From the NCBI GenBank assembly GCA_973895155.1, contig OZ316895.1:7130001-7194000 (forward strand): a DNA stretch of 64,000 nucleotides, read 5' to 3'. Each line of letters begins with the position of its first letter. Within the stretch, counting starts at the first letter, position 1. Positions 1 to 13,435 of this stretch are shown piece by piece. The translations under genes and the position numbers were made by a program. The notes beneath the pieces are model-generated. The model did not search any database. It had not been told where the DNA came from and was given only the letters and a program-made list of their open reading frames with translations. The DNA comes from Marsupella aquatica. Taxonomy: Eukaryota; Marchantiophyta.

Positions 1-270
1 GGCCCAAAAGAAGCAAAAGAAGCAAAAGAAGCGAAATACAGAGGAGAGTTATGACAGAAAGGACTCTCTCTCATCAACGGTGAGGCAGCGGCTCAACAGC
101 TACATTGCTACATTCACCTTTCAACGTTCATACTTTGAAAGCTGATGATTCTCTCAACGATCAGCGTTCCTTGTGGAGGAAGGATAGTTCTGGGCGGGAA
201 GAAACTTTAAAAGTACATCATGCATTTCGTGAAGTTTCCCTTTTGCTCTAGAGGGCTTTGGTGCTCTTCA

Positions 271-960
271 CTCACCTTTGACAAGTTCATTTGGGTTTGT
301 GTTCCTTTGGGTTTGTGTTCCTTTGGGTTTGGTCTGTGCATTTTTCTGTATTGAGCTTGAGGCGTCATTTTCTTGTTTCTGTCCTTGTGGCCTTCTTTAA
401 ATAGAGTATTTCTCTAAATAGAGGGTGTTTGTGCACGCACCTTTGACAAGTTGATTTGGGTTTGTGTTCCTTTGGGTTTGGTTTGTGGGTTTATGTGTAT
501 TGAGCTGAGGCCTCGTTTTCTTGTTTCTGCCTCATTTCCTTATTTCTGTCCTCGTGGCCTTCTTTAAATAGAGGGTGTTGGCCTTCTCTAAATAGAGGGT
601 GTTTGTGCACTCACCTTTGACAAGTTGATTTGGGTTTGTGTTCCTTTTGGTTTGGTTTGTGCATTTTTGTGTATTGAGCTGAGGCCTCATTTTCTTGTTT
701 CTGTCCTTGAGGCTTTCAATTGCAGCCTTCTTTAAATAGAGGGTGTGTTTGCCTTCTTTAAATAGAGGGGGTGTTTGTGCACTCACCTTTGACTGGTTGG
801 TTTGAGTTTGTGTTCCTTTGGGTTTGTGTTCCTTTGGGTTTGTGGGTTTGAGGCCCCATTTTCTTGTTTCTGTCCTTGTGGACTTCTTTAAATAGAGGGA
901 ATTTGTCCTGTTTTTTTAATTAAAGTGAGGCCTTATTCTCTTGTTTTTGTCCTTGTGGCC
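271..960. repeat. tandem array, ~170 bp unit, about 4 copies
   Basis: Copies begin near 271, 436, 609 and 781, each with a version of CTCACCTTTGACAAGTT followed by TTTGGGTTTG runs and ending near TTTAAATAGAGGGTG. Units are diverged and carry small indels. No coding role is visible. Confidence 0.85.
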
Positions 961-3858
961 TTTTTTAAATAGAAGATGTTTGTCATCTTCATAGGACTCA
1001 AGCTTCTGCTATTCTTTGTAAAGCAAAGCACTTGGTTCCGGGGCCACTATACAGATTTCTTTGTGTGACCCTCCTATGCAGTTCACTCCGGAGCTCTACT
1101 AGGCTATCCAGTTTTCTGCCTAATAGGGTTTTAGTCTACTTGGCTACTTAGTGGACTTTTAGTTCTTTTGTGGTTCCAAGGGACTCTTGCTGGTTGGATC
1201 TCTTAGGTCATCTTTGTTAGGAATTGACTCAAGTTCCTGACTTTAGTTAGTCTGGCCTTACTAGGGTTAGTTGACCCTTGGTTAGTTTAAGATCAAATCC
1301 ACTTATTTAAGCCCACACATATTAGTCCCCCTTGGGGGGGGGGGGGTATAGGTTGGAGGGAGAGCATCTTCTCTCTCATTCTTCACATGTATTTTCTCAT
1401 GAATCATTCTTACAACCTTGGGGTCTTTCCCTTTTCCGTCTTTGGCCTTTGGGAATCTGCCTTCCGGTTTGGCACTTTCATACTATGGCACCAAGCATTT
1501 TTTATGAAGAAAACATAGTCAAGATTTGGATCAGTTTATTATGAAGATCCTCTTCTACTTTTACTAAGATTAGTAAAATTTTAAAAATCTCTTAGGTCTT
1601 TGAGTGTATTAGGGCACACAATGCCCTGTAAAAACAGGACTTTAGTACACACATAACAAGTTGGTTTGTTCTCAATATTTGTCATGTTCAGTAACACATT
1701 TTTTGTCTGATTTTATTTTAAAAAGTGAAATTAAATAATTATCCCCACAAGTTGCCAGATTCTGATATCTTGTTGGGGCTAATTAAATTGGATTTATTTG
1801 CAGTAAATGACTAAGGTAGATTGCCACTCTTTCAACCAAGGCCAATCACAATAAGGTTGATCAGCGCAGCTCCTATGAGCAAATATAAGGCAATGCATAG
1901 TCAGGGTGAATGTGGCACCATTTCTTGTCAGGGTGGAGAGTACACATGATTTCGTCGTGGCAGCTTTTCATGCCCGTGTTTGGGTGGCTGGCCGTGGTCC
2001 TTTCCAAGCTGTAGACTTTGTTTTTGGTGTTCTTGGGCCCCTATGAGCTTTTTGGCGTTGTGGCGGTTGGCTGATATGTGCCTTGGCCTTTGGGCCAGTT
2101 TTCTCCTTGCTCCACCGGTCTTTTGCTGCAGCAGTTAACCAAATTCACTTTTAATAAATTAAAATACAAAAAAAAAGATACTATGAGTGATGGAAGGAGT
2201 GGGGAGCCCAGAAGAGAGGAAGATGGAGGAGGGGAAGATGGACACAGAAGGTGCTGGCTCGTTCCACCCCTTTTCCCAGTTTTCCCAGCGGCCTCTGGGT
2301 TGTTTCCTTGCCTTTTTTTATGCTTGCCACTTGGCAGGGTACTGTATAAGTTCCTTCTGTCAGCGCTGTCTTGTCTCTTCTTTGCTATTGTAGCCAACTC
2401 TTGGCCTTTTTGGCTCTGTGGTCTTATTAGGGGTTTTCCCTTGGGGTTCACCTCTCATTGGGACTCTTGTTTCCTGGTTTGGCACTTTTCAGTTCTTTGG
2501 CAGTGAGATATATACTATGATGATTTGCCCACCAGAGGCTCTACAGATTGCCAAAATAAGTGCTTCTAAATTGACCCTGACATCAATACCACTCAATTGC
2601 TATAAGGTCACTTCAGGTGGCCCCAAACTTAATTAACTTGGGTACTAGACCTTGGGAGAAAGAATGGATACAGTCTCACCTTCACATTTTCTGTCTCACC
2701 TTCACTTCGTTTCTCACATTCTTTTCTTAGTCTGACCTCCACATTTTCTATGCAAGGCTGTCTGTGTTTCCTGTTACTCAAGAAAGTCCGGAAAACTTAG
2801 AGAAAGACCCCCAAATTGAAACTATACTTGATAGATCCCTAGAGCCAAAAAATTTACTTGATGAACCCAAGAGTGATCCCAACCTTAAATCGCCACTAGC
2901 CATATATTAGGAGAAGTGTCCAAGACTTCTCTCTTTTTCATATTCTCCTCCTCTCCCCTGCCCTTTTGCTCCAAGCCTCTCCAAGCTCCACAATTTCAGA
3001 GAAACAGTACTATTTATGGTGAGACCTGGTACATCCAGGTTTTGTCATGGCTAGTGATGGTTTAAATCAACTTAACCAAAACCTCCATCAAGTAACACTT
3101 CAATCTTGGGGATCTAGAATCAACCGTATCCAAAACGTCGGCTTCCTTGTGCTTAGGTCTTGCTTCTCTCCTCGTTCCGGCCTCTTTGGCTTTTGGGCAC
3201 CACGACCCCGGTCCACCCCGGGTGCTGACCCCCTTTTGTGGGCCAACCATGTTGTATGCTGGCTTTTTTAATTGAATTTCAATTGGTTTTTTCAAGGCCA
3301 AAAAAAAACAATACATCAGGCGTCCATCAAATAGCACTTTTCAATTTAGTGGTCCATCAAGTAACCCTTTTCAATTTAGGGGGGTCTCGGTAACTGCACA
3401 TCAAAATATGACATATACGATGCCCTTGCATACTGTGATAATCCACATTTTGATTACCAACAGGGAATTTAGGGTCTATCAAGTATATCTGTGCATTCGA
3501 ATATGGATTTGGATTCAAGTATATCACAGAATTGTCGTTTGTACTTCTGTTAGGATTTCGCGTTAGGAGGTGACAGTCTCCATTGTTTAGGAATGAACGG
3601 GATCTGCAATTTGTTCGAGGGATTTTGGAAGATTAATATCGATTGGCAATGCTGTTACGTGAAACTTGAATCCTTGATTTTGGAAGATGTTACTATCGAT
3701 TGGCAATGCTGTTCGTGAGACTTGAATCCTTCTTTCAGTGGAGATAGGGTCTGAGACTTGTCTTCGTCTGAAGCTGGGTGCATCGTCGGGGAGTTTCCTG
3801 AGTTGAGGTTCAGTTCAGTAGGCCTCGCAACCTCTGTCTTTCTTCCAATTATAGAGAA
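961..3858. other. gene-free stretch, repeat-derived
   Basis: No frame here looks like a real gene; the open frames at 2041-2636 overlap one another on both strands and match nothing recognised. Segments around 1420-1500 and 2400-2500 share similar phrases (TGGTTTGGCACTTT and neighbours), and 3330-3390 holds two copies of a phrase around TTTTCAATTTAG. This suggests old transposon or LTR debris, but no terminal repeats were found. Confidence 0.5.
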
Positions 3859-5498
3859 ATGGATACCGAGGGGCAAGAGGGAACGGAGGAGACCATTTTT
3901 ACGGGGGATGACTTGATGACTGGGCCACCATCTCCCCTGGTTCCACCCGAGCTGGCACCGCAGATTCTGGATGGCGTAGAGCTCTGCTCTTCGCACCTCC
4001 GCAAGCTGTTCGAGTGTGAGTGTGAATTTTACTTTTGGTTGCTTTAATTTTTGGCTAGGTCCAAGATTACGCCCAGTTTCAGTTCTGCAGAATGATATGG
4101 GAAGAAGCACTAGTGGACGACTTGGTTATGAGCCAAGGCGCACTCCATTAGGAGAAATTTGCTAGGATCTAAGGGTTTAGGGTTTTGGGGAAATCTCTGT
4201 TCTCGGGGTAGATAAAATTGAAGTCAATTGTGGCCAACAGTTTGAAGTTTTTAATGTTCTTGAATTGAAGCATCAATTGTATCAGTTTGTTGAATGGGTT
4301 GGGTCTCCTTTCATAGGTCTCCACAAGAATGACATAGAACCGTTCTGCCAGGACGAGATTCTAATTTACCATCGTTGTTCCCAAAACAGGGTAATTTGAA
4401 ACCCTCGCCCTGCTGAGATTGAAGTTTTTTGGCTGATCACGTTTAGTTAATGCGACGTCCTCCATTGTAATGTTGAGCTCGAGAGCAGTACTAGTCCAAT
4501 TGACGTTGCGAACCACGTAGATCCGGTACTTCAGAGCTTTAAATTGCTGAAGGATTTCCAATTTCTCACAGGGTTCTGTTTAGCAGGATGCTACTGTGAG
4601 GAAAAAGATGTTTAAAGCAGAAGAAACTCTTGGGCGAGTGCTTCCAGATGATCTACTGCAAGAGCGTGTGGCCAAGATAAAGGCTGATATGACACTTTTG
4701 GAAAGGTCAGCCCCCAGCTCTGTCAGACTCTGCTCGAATTGAACTTGGGAGTTAGAATAATTGCTGATTATTGCCTTGTTGGGGACACGTAGACGCTTTC
4801 TTCTTGCGAGCGGGGTAGAAGGCGTGGAAGGGTTTCGCCAGCGCTGGACCTTGAATGGTCAGTTACTCGACACGAAGTAAGTTCTATGTCTCTCTTGCAC
4901 TTCTCTCTCTCTTCCGGTAACAAATTGAGGGAATGAATAACTTATGACATTTTCTTCGTAAGTAGAAAGTCACACAAATTTCCCGCCTAGCGTAAGAACA
5001 TTGTCCTTAAGTAGTGTTTCTTCTCAACTGCGCAGCATGCAGATCCTATATTACCATCTTCGCCGTTAGTTCGCTACATTCCGCTCAACACCATGTCGTG
5101 AAGATCTATGAGTGCTTCTAATGCATAGTCTGACACGCTACTCTCATAAACAGGAACGCTTGTTAATTACACGCTTCGTTTTCGTGTCATTTGTATGTTT
5201 AGAATGGATTGTGGAGAAGCAGTGGTAGTGTCTCATCACTAATGTTGGCTAAAAAGCACTCCATGCCATAAGTCCCCCAAGTGCTATTGATGTGAACTAC
5301 GAAGGCAGTTAGTAAGTCAACAACAGGGAGAGAAGAGCATATACTGATCAGTATTACAAACTGTGTCTAAGACTCTTTCTAAATCGGCTTTGCGCACGTG
5401 ACTGCAGATATAGGATGGAAAGTCTTGAAAAGGGTGTGACTAGCAAGCAGCAAGAAAAACCAGCCCCTTCTCGAAAGGCGTGGTGGCATGTTTGGTGA
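3859..5498 (+). CDS. twin CX9C (CHCH-like) small protein
   Basis: Five-exon model: 3859-4015, 4317-4390, 4587-4705, 4793-4876, 5414-5498, coding for 172 aa. All junctions are GT-AG with matching phases. Cysteines fall at residues 43, 53, 63 and 73, so two CX9C motifs (CSSHLRKLFEC and CQDEILIYHRC) lie back to back. This spacing is typical of CHCH proteins that are oxidised by the Mia40 relay and reside in the mitochondrial intermembrane space; that location is inference. The second motif follows NDIEPF. The C-terminal half is charged and helical and ends in RKAWWHVW. The start is the first ATG of the open frame and follows an A-rich leader. The exact family member is not recognised. Exon 5 is the least certain, because an alternative acceptor lies a few bases upstream. 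Confidence 0.75.
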
Positions 5499-6914
5499 TG
5501 CACCAAGAACGGATTTAGACTTTGCGCATTTTATCTTCGCTCACTCAAAGTTGGGAAGCGTACTTCTCGTAAAATTCTCAAATTTCACCATCTAAAGTGA
5601 GCACCGTGTCGTGATAGATTTCCATGGGGGTATGTAAGATTTCTGTTGGTATTCATGGATCAATTCTCGAAGTACTCTCCCTGCCTCACATGTAGATGGG
5701 AAGGGGTATTCGGGTTTAGAATTTAGGGTTTAGGGATACACCACTCCATTTTGTATTGGAGCAATGGATATGATGGAATATCAGTCCCCATTCAGCGACC
5801 GGCTTGGTCTCACAGGGATAACCGAATTTCGCTACATGAAGTAAGTCAGACCAAATTGGTCTGATTGGGCTTGATGTAGCCGTCGATTTACACAATTCAC
5901 TTTGTTGAAGAGCTGTCACCAACCCTCAATGCGGAAAGCAATTCTAAAGGAGCGCAAACTGAGGTGGCCAAAAGTGGGAGCATACCAATCTCGACATTTC
6001 AGATGGCAAGTTTCGGTACTAAGATAATACACTCTGTTTCATGTGCGAGTCTGTCTAATTGAGCAATACTCGCTAGCGAGGGGTATGGAACATGGTCTCC
6101 ATGTGGGATATCCTGATGGTACAAGGACATATGTAAGTATCGGCGAGAGGTGAAAACAACATGCGAATAACGAGTTGTAGCCGAATTGTATTTCAAGGAG
6201 AGATCAGTGTCTGAATAGCTGGATGAGTAATACGCATTTCACATTCATAAGATGTAAATGAGAACTCGGATTGCATCTTTTTTGTTCCATTAGCGGGTGT
6301 GCTTTTTCCCTCATCTACTGGATAGGTTAATGATATGTCTACAACGGCTCTGCCGGCCCCTGCTAAGGATCCCAGAGCTTATCTTTTCACAATTCACATT
6401 CATAAGAACCATATGAAAGGATGTCAATTTAGATCGAGATGCATCTCGGCTTGCTCACCATGCTATTATCAGTCTGCCAAGTTAGTTGTTGCGACAGCAG
6501 GAGGAAACAACTTCGAGGGACATGTTTTTCCAAACATACATTATCACATTGGCATAAAGCAAGAACACTTGGATTTCAGGGACAGCAGACACTGAATGCA
6601 CATGGATTGACAGTTCTTGAACATCGAGCTTGGCCATCTTTAGTTTGCATCAAATAATGAACAATACGAGCTGAGACCCAAGTGTGGATCACTATGGAAT
6701 TTACAGTGCAGCCCTTATTTCCAATGGCGGTGTGTATCCTTTTCACAACTACTAAATTCACTCTCATTTTAGTAGCATTGCCTGGCAGACTTATTCACAA
6801 CGAGCTGAATGCGGGGGAATTGTGACTGTCAGAACTTTAAATTGCCCCTAGGAGAGACGACAGGAAGATGTTGCTGTTGAGATGGATTGAACCCGTGATT
6901 AGTGACATCACCCA
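5499..6914. other. gene-free stretch
   Basis: No gene seen. A telomere-like phrase TTTAGGGTTTAGGG lies near 5724. Open frames up to 86 codons (for example 6335-6595 +) have no family features or supporting splice context. Confidence 0.5.
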
Positions 6915-9900
6915 TCACTGAGGCAGGCCGGGTGGAATAAGGATTTCGCTAATCCCGTGAATAACTAATTGCCCCTCAACTTTATACATGTCAGGATTGA
7001 CGATGACCGCATTGTTTGGCCCGACCAGAATTTGCTTTTGAGTGGGAGTTACTTGCAAATTGAAGCCAGAGATTGTTGTAAGGTTTTGGACTGAACCCGA
7101 CAACTGGGTGCTGTCGTAGTATCCCTTCGCGACGTGAAATTCTGCGACTGGTAGCACTTTATCTGTCCCATAAATCAGGTAAATTGTGTTAACCGGAATA
7201 GTATAGTAAGCGTAATTGATGGGAAGAAAAACTGTCACTGTCTGGTCCGGGAGTCCAGCAAGGTCCGAGTCCAAATTAACAGCTTGCAACAGGCCAATAG
7301 ACTCGGCATAGTCTGGTACGGTAATCAAAGCACTGTAAGCCGTCTCCAGTTGGCTAACTGCACCACCTAGAACTACACCCGTCCCTGCAACCAAAAGACA
7401 TGCCACTTCAGTGTGAAAGTAAAGTTTCTCAGCTTTCGATCTACAGCTGATAGACATACGAGTCTTATATAGACTGATATTCTCCCTTGCAGTGTTGGTA
7501 GAGCCTTACCAGATTTCAATGTCCTAGCCCTGAGAACAATGACTGAGCGAACTTGAAAAGTGGAAAAAACCAAAGAATTGGACAATGAATTAGGCTGGAA
7601 GGCTGGCTGTATAACTTACCAGGAGCGGGAGCAGGAGCAGGTGCTCTCAAGCTGTTTTGATACAACCACGATTGAAGTGTGGTTGCTCCAATCACATATC
7701 CAGGTTGGCTGTAGAACAGGTCAACCACATGCTTCCAAGTGCTTTCCACTGGGTGCACCGAATCCCAGTATACATACTTCACTGGGTCGTGACAAAGTGT
7801 GTAAAGAGGATTGCCCAGTGAATCTGTAGAACCACAGTAAACTGATGCATTGAGAGGTTTGCAGCATGGGGTAAGCACCTCCGTGATTCCTGTTCAGCAA
7901 CATGACTCATTAGTCCGAGCAAGTTAATACCATATTTTTCTGCACATGACATGTTTGGATACCCCTATTTGCTTCGTCTTAATCTACATGTAAAGTTCAT
8001 TGAAACTAAACATTTGAAGAACAACTCAAAATTGGGCCGAGCAAGATGAAATCCCTCGTTTGTAGATTGATAATATGCATGTTCAGATTGCAGTCAAGAA
8101 AGTGAAGGAAGCAGTACTATGAGACAAGCACATCCAATTGTCCTACATTCAAGTATTCCGGTTCAAAACTGATACCTTCCTATTATTGTCAAACCGCCTT
8201 ACGAAATTGAAATCTGGACTTGCTGTAAGCACTCACCATATCCATTGGTGTTGTTGAATACGTAAGTGAAAGCTTCCAACTCTTTAAGTATAAGGAAGTT
8301 TGCATTAGGGAGCGTGTTCAACTTTTCAACCGACTGTAGCAGAAGGTTGTTGTGAAACGCAAGCAGAGGCGCTAAAGTCGTATCACAAGTAGTGTAATTA
8401 AACTTTACTGTTATTTGAGGAACGCAGTTGATAGGAGGCAGATTCGCGACAAGTATATTTCTGAGTCCCAAATCGTATAGACGCCCCAAGGTTAGCGTCA
8501 GTCCTTCCACCACTTCTTGAATAACCACCACTAGCTCCTGTAACCAACCAATCACAACAAACAAAGAAAACATTACACGATTGAATTGCCATCCTCCCAG
8601 AAGAAGGCCAAGCAACTCTAGCTACAGGGAGAAGAGGCTTCTCCGTGAATATACATAAGCTGGGAGCGCTTTTGTAATCCGAATGAATTGTCACAAGGCA
8701 TGCTTTTTTCATAATTTTCTACAGTAACAACAGCGAGAGAAAATATGGTGCTCACATCAGTCTACTGTGCCACAACTCAGCGGTAACAATTTTCTGGAAA
8801 CTTCCAGACACTTGGGAGAGATCTAATTGACTTCAAAGGTCAAGTAAACCAAGAAAAGCATCGGCATGTAAAATCTAACAAAGCTTAAGATTCCATATTG
8901 AATCTAGTGGTGATTCTACAGATGTTCCATCATTCTCTGCTTTCGTTGCCCATCAAATCCATTGAAGTTTGAATAAGAAATGTTCCACTATAACCTCAGA
9001 TCAAGAACTCAGTGATTCAACGGTTTTCGTTCTAATGTTTATGAGTATTCCTCTGGACGGGGTGCTAAGTTCGACCCTCTCCTGTCACAGTAGTTGGATT
9101 CGGATGACGTTTCACAGAATTAGAAATGTCTTTTGGAACGTGAGTTAAGCCTCATTCAATCCCCGTCAGATTAGACATTTCATTCGTCATGATTAGAGAA
9201 CTACGACAATTGCAGGAGTCAGTGTTGGATGACCTACCTGCGGTGTGTAATTGGCATCGTAGTCGTTGCCAACATTGCTCACGAGGGTGACGGAGTCGGC
9301 CAAGAATGCTGGCGAGTATGCCCCCGTCCGCAACACCAGCTCAAAATTGTCCACCTGGGTGCTCAGCGGCAGCATGCCCAGTGCATAGGTCAGTCCGCTC
9401 CCGCCAAGTGCAAAGTTCACCCCTGTCGCAAAGCTCTGGTTTGCGATATCCACATACGGCGTAGGCGACGGCAAGCCGAGCTTGTCGGCTGCACCACAAC
9501 ACAAGTCCGATCAATGACATTATTATCCATACTCCGCAATCCCTCAGTTTCCGTGCACAAATGACAATACATCATAAACCTCTAATGTTCAGGAGTCTAC
9601 GCCTCTAACGGCTCGTGAGCAATCCTTCCGTCCCGATTTGTCTGCTTATTGAATGATCCTTCTGTTCCTGTTTGTGTCATTCTGGCCATTTTTTGGTCGT
9701 GCATATATCCCCTCAATTCATGTCATCCATCTGTAGTACTGTTTATCCAATTCAACTCTAGTATAACTATGCTCGGGCAAGTCCATCGTCCTCCATCCAA
9801 AACGTTGGATTCAGAACAGACTGATCAAGTCATCGTCTGTCAACCCTTCCGTCCTTTGACCCACTCCAGAACAAATTACCACCTCCTGAGAGACTGCATA

Positions 9901-11244
9901 GGCATCCTCGTCAAAAGCTAGAGCAGAGAGTCCAACCAAGAACTGAACTAACTTAACCGCGGATCCGTTAAGGTGGTCTGTGCACCGCAACCGCTCTAGT
10001 GTGAGGGGCATTCTTTCGTTCAGTACAAGAGACGATCGAGCAAATAAAGTCGTCCTCGACAGACGGGAAGAGTCAAACGGTTTCCAATTGAGTGGATGCC
10101 ACTCTCTCGCTATCTCTTAAATAAATCATCTGGGAGATTCTTCTCAATTGGACCCGCCGATTATTGAAGTCCCTCGCAGCTCCCGTGGCCAGTATTGCTG
10201 CTGATATAATTATGGAGCCTTGAACCTGCAGAAAAGGAGGGCTTGGATTCTGGAGACACTTCACCTGAAGCTGTGAAATTTTACTTTATTCTCCGACTTT
10301 TGAACCAGCCCGGGAACCAGCAGGAAAGATCGCCCTTCTCGGGCAGCCCGAGCACTTGATCGTCTACCAACGGGAAGAAGAATAGATTCTAGACCTGATT
10401 GCGATTGAGTGTAGTTTCTGATAAATAATTGCCGCAAATGCTCTGACCTGATAAACCTCAGCTTACGAAACCCTTTCATTGGTGCTTTGTCTAGAGAATA
10501 AGTGTCTTCGCTGATCATTCCCTTACGTGTCACAACCGAACCCGCCTTCAATGATTAGGCAAGTGCAACCGAATTTTGCAAATCTTCAAAATTCTGACCC
10601 GCTATTTCTTTGACCGAAGACCAGGATCGGAGGAGTTTCGACATGCTTACCGAGATAATCAGTCTGTACATGCCCGTTGCCGTAGCGGCCCGTGGGGTAT
10701 CCTGGCCAAGTGATGCCGTAAGGAGAGTTCCAGGGGGAAAATTTGTGGTTTTGGTTCCCTGTGTCTGCGTACGAATCTCCGAAGCCAAATAAAGCACTCG
10801 GCTTAGGTGGAGCTCCCGTGGTTGTCCCTGTCAACCAACACCAACCCACCAGACAACGAAGAGAGAAATTAAGCCATACAATCCTATGTCCAACAGACAA
10901 ATTCATGATGCAAAGAGAGAATTAGAAAGTTTTTTAAAGTCTATTCACATTCAGCCAATTATTTCGCTGCAAATTTGTCAGCTTGCCCAACACCTGTTAG
11001 TAGTGATGAATTGTCGGTCTTAGCCTGACTTACGTGTGAATCCGTTCGAAACGAGAAACGAGGGAAAAATCTCTATTACTCTCTACACACTACACTCGTG
11101 CTGAGATGTGGATTCTACTCTGACGAAATGCTCCGACTGACAATCGACTAACTAGTGAGGTCGACGGGGTTGCTGGTGAGAGGGTCAACCTGCAATCGAG
11201 AGGACGACGAGAAGAAACATCAATCCTGCTTTCAATCTCCCCAT
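6915..11244 (-). CDS. GDSL esterase/lipase fused to a fasciclin (FAS1) domain, copy 1
   Basis: Six exons on the minus strand: 11244-11190, 10827-10651, 9488-9238, 8537-8237, 7889-7620, 7384-6915; 507 aa. All junctions are GT-AG and in phase. Residues 1-18 form a signal peptide (MGRLKAGLMFLLVVLSIA). The SGNH/GDSL hydrolase follows: block I FGDSYADTGN with Ser37, block II Gly in FALGGSG, block III VGNDY with Asn152, block V WDSVHPVE with Asp304 and His307. A Pro-Ala hinge (APAPAPAPG, about 343-351) joins it to a FAS1 domain at 352-507, with the H1-like TVFLPINYAY, the YH-like EFHVAKGYYD and a C-terminal motif ending VIHGISEILIPP. GDSL enzymes hydrolyse ester or acyl bonds and FAS1 domains mediate adhesion; a secreted enzyme held in the wall or cuticle is inference. 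All catalytic residues are present, so the gene looks functional. A paralogue with matching exon structure lies at 16506-20296. Confidence 0.92.
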
Positions 11245-11317
11245 CGTATCTAGCCTTCACGAATAATGGGTGGTCTTGTTTTCACAGATCACAAAGGAAG
11301 TTTGGATAGTGACCGCC

Positions 11318-11325
11318 TATATATC
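11318..11325 (-). promoter_or_regulatory. candidate TATA box of GDSL-FAS1 copy 1
   Basis: On the minus strand the sequence reads GGATATATAGG about 75 bases before the ATG at 11244. A second TATA-rich stretch lies at 11540-11550, about 300 bases upstream, a distance similar to that of a TATA-like motif upstream of copy 2. Which one is used cannot be told. Confidence 0.3.
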
Positions 11326-12061
11326 CACGATTGATCCTTCCCTGTCGAGATTACTGTAACCCACTACAGTCGAACACCTGTTTCGATGGTATATACTAAC
11401 AGCAGTCGATCTGTAACACGAGTATCTTACAGGTCCACGAGCACAATCATGGGTGCAGTGTCCCGAGAGCTATTTTAAGCAGAATGATGGAAAGTGCTCG
11501 AAACTTGCTCACTTGCCGAGATCCGCTATCGATCTGGGATATATATATAAACAGCGGCGCTTCTCAGGATCAGCTCGACAATTGAAGCTTTGTCATTTAA
11601 AAGAGCACAGTGGCATCCACTGGTGGCTTTAATGTACAAGTTAACTGCGCCCATATACTTTGCTAGCTAGCGTTGAAAAAGCACCGTCATGGATGCACGC
11701 TGGACCGGCTGCAGCTGCAGCTGCTCCAGAAACCAGAAACCAGGAACCAGTGCCTAGTCATGGGTCAATTGGCGATGCGAGAACTCTGCCCATTTCTATT
11801 CAAAGTCCGAAATAAATATCCTTCTCGGATTGGCAGGCTTTACCCATTCCGGCACTCTACTTTTTCACTTGCACCCTGCCAGGACAAGATTGCATGTATT
11901 CTCATCCGCCCATTCCAGGAATCCTGGTTCCAGATGGCGGGGTATTGCTCTTCTTTTCTTACAAGCTTCGTTAATCTCTCACTGTTATCAGCACGGTCGG
12001 CTGCACGCATGCAATCCGAAAAGGAGGCTTGGATCGAGGTAGAACAAGCCAGAAATTCCCG

Positions 12062-12580
12062 TCATTTCGCCTCGCAAGAAGGCAGAAAGGAGGCTGTTCG
12101 AGTTTCAAAAGAATCCTCTGCAGTCTGCGCTAGTAACTGGTAATGCTTGTAGGGGCCGGATCGAGGGGAATCATCCAAAAGTAGGAGAGGACAAAATAAA
12201 GCAGTCGGCTGGACAATCTTCTGGCATCGTCGACACTTTCCCACGTCGAGTCTCCTTCTCTGACTCCGACAAGGGGGCTGTCTCTCTTTGGAAGCATTGC
12301 TGGCACAGCGAATAGATGTGGCGGCGGCGGAACATATGAGCACCACAGCATCATAGTGGGCACAGTCAGTCATTCGGCTAGCTATGGCAGTATGGCTGCT
12401 GTAGTCTTGACCAGCAATTCCAGTTACGCGTTTAATCCACTCTCTCCACAGCATGAGAAACTTACTGTCCCACGCGGTGTGAAGGTGGCTCCTGTAAAGA
12501 TCTTGACAAACCTGCTGGGCCCGCCCGACATCCTGCCAGCCAGCCAAGTAGCCAAGTAGCCAATGAACCAGCTCGATCAT
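12062..12580 (-). other. unrecognised 172-codon open frame
   Basis: This frame starts with ATG (MIELVHWLLGYLAGW) and follows, in the same frame, another open stretch (13075-12584) interrupted only by the TAG at 12586-12584. The upstream stretch has no ATG near its beginning. Together they would be about 335 codons. No family motif is recognised, and a long plus-strand frame (11673-12143) overlaps it in part, so this may be chance or an old gene relic. Confidence 0.2.
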
Positions 12581-13214
12581 CTCCTACACTCCCACCATAT
12601 CTTGAAAGCAGCGAAAAGCCGGAATTCTATCATCCGCCAAAGTAGAAAACCAGTCAGATGGATCATGCGAGGTTGGCCAACGTACGAAGCTCAGAAACAT
12701 GTGAAACACGATATATGACATCGAAGGAGGAATAGCGTAGACTCGAGTAACTATTACCAGAAAGAACCATGGAACGAACTCCAAAGCTCTCGTGAGGAGA
12801 AAGTAGTGGCGCTCTAGTAGGTTGCGACTGAGGTCAATGCATGATTGTTGATTTGTTGTGGAAGGACAGGTGGGAGTGGATGGACGGCGGAGATCCGAAT
12901 ATTTACAGCAACAGTGGAATGTTCCACAGCAAAAGGGAGGAGGAGCTAAGGAGGAGGAGCAGCAGGTGGGATTCTTTCTTCGAGGCAACGCATCGAAGAA
13001 AGACAAATTGCTAGAGTAGCACGATATCGTTGTTGGCAGGATTTCTGTAAGAGGAAGCTGGACGAGAAAGATCACCTTCCTCTACGCTCACCAGTGTTTC
13101 ATGGACCCTAGTCAGAGGCAACATTGTTGGAATGCTTGTCTTAGTGTTTTGTGGCCCATTAGTGCCGTGTCAACTGTCAAGCTTTATTTTGTTGGAAGTA
13201 TCAGCCCATAGTGA

Positions 13215-13435
13215 TTTTGTCCTGACAATGTTTTGTGTCCTGAGAGTGGTAACTGAGTTACAACTGTGTTTTGACACGCACTATTGAATTTACTCAAGCC
13301 TATGTTTTGTGTCCTGAGAGTGGTAACTGAGTTACAACTGTAGTTACAACTGTGTTTTGACACGCACTATTGAATGTAGTTACAACTGTGTTTTGACACG
13401 CACTATTGAATTTCCTCAAGCCTGGTGGTGACCAC
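13215..13435. repeat. short tandem repeats around ACAACTGTGTTTTGACACGC
   Basis: The phrase ACAACTGTGTTTTGACACGC followed by ACTATTGAAT occurs three times, and TTTTGTGTCCTGAGAGTGG precedes two of them. This is a small array of unequal units with no coding content. Confidence 0.75.

Noticed and set aside
2041-2636. Four overlapping open frames on both strands (up to 142 codons)
   Set aside because: They overlap one another, have low-complexity composition and no family motif; the DNA looks repeat-derived.
11673-12143. 156-codon plus-strand frame
   Set aside because: Overlaps a minus-strand frame, has no recognisable domain, and its start context is poor; treated as chance.
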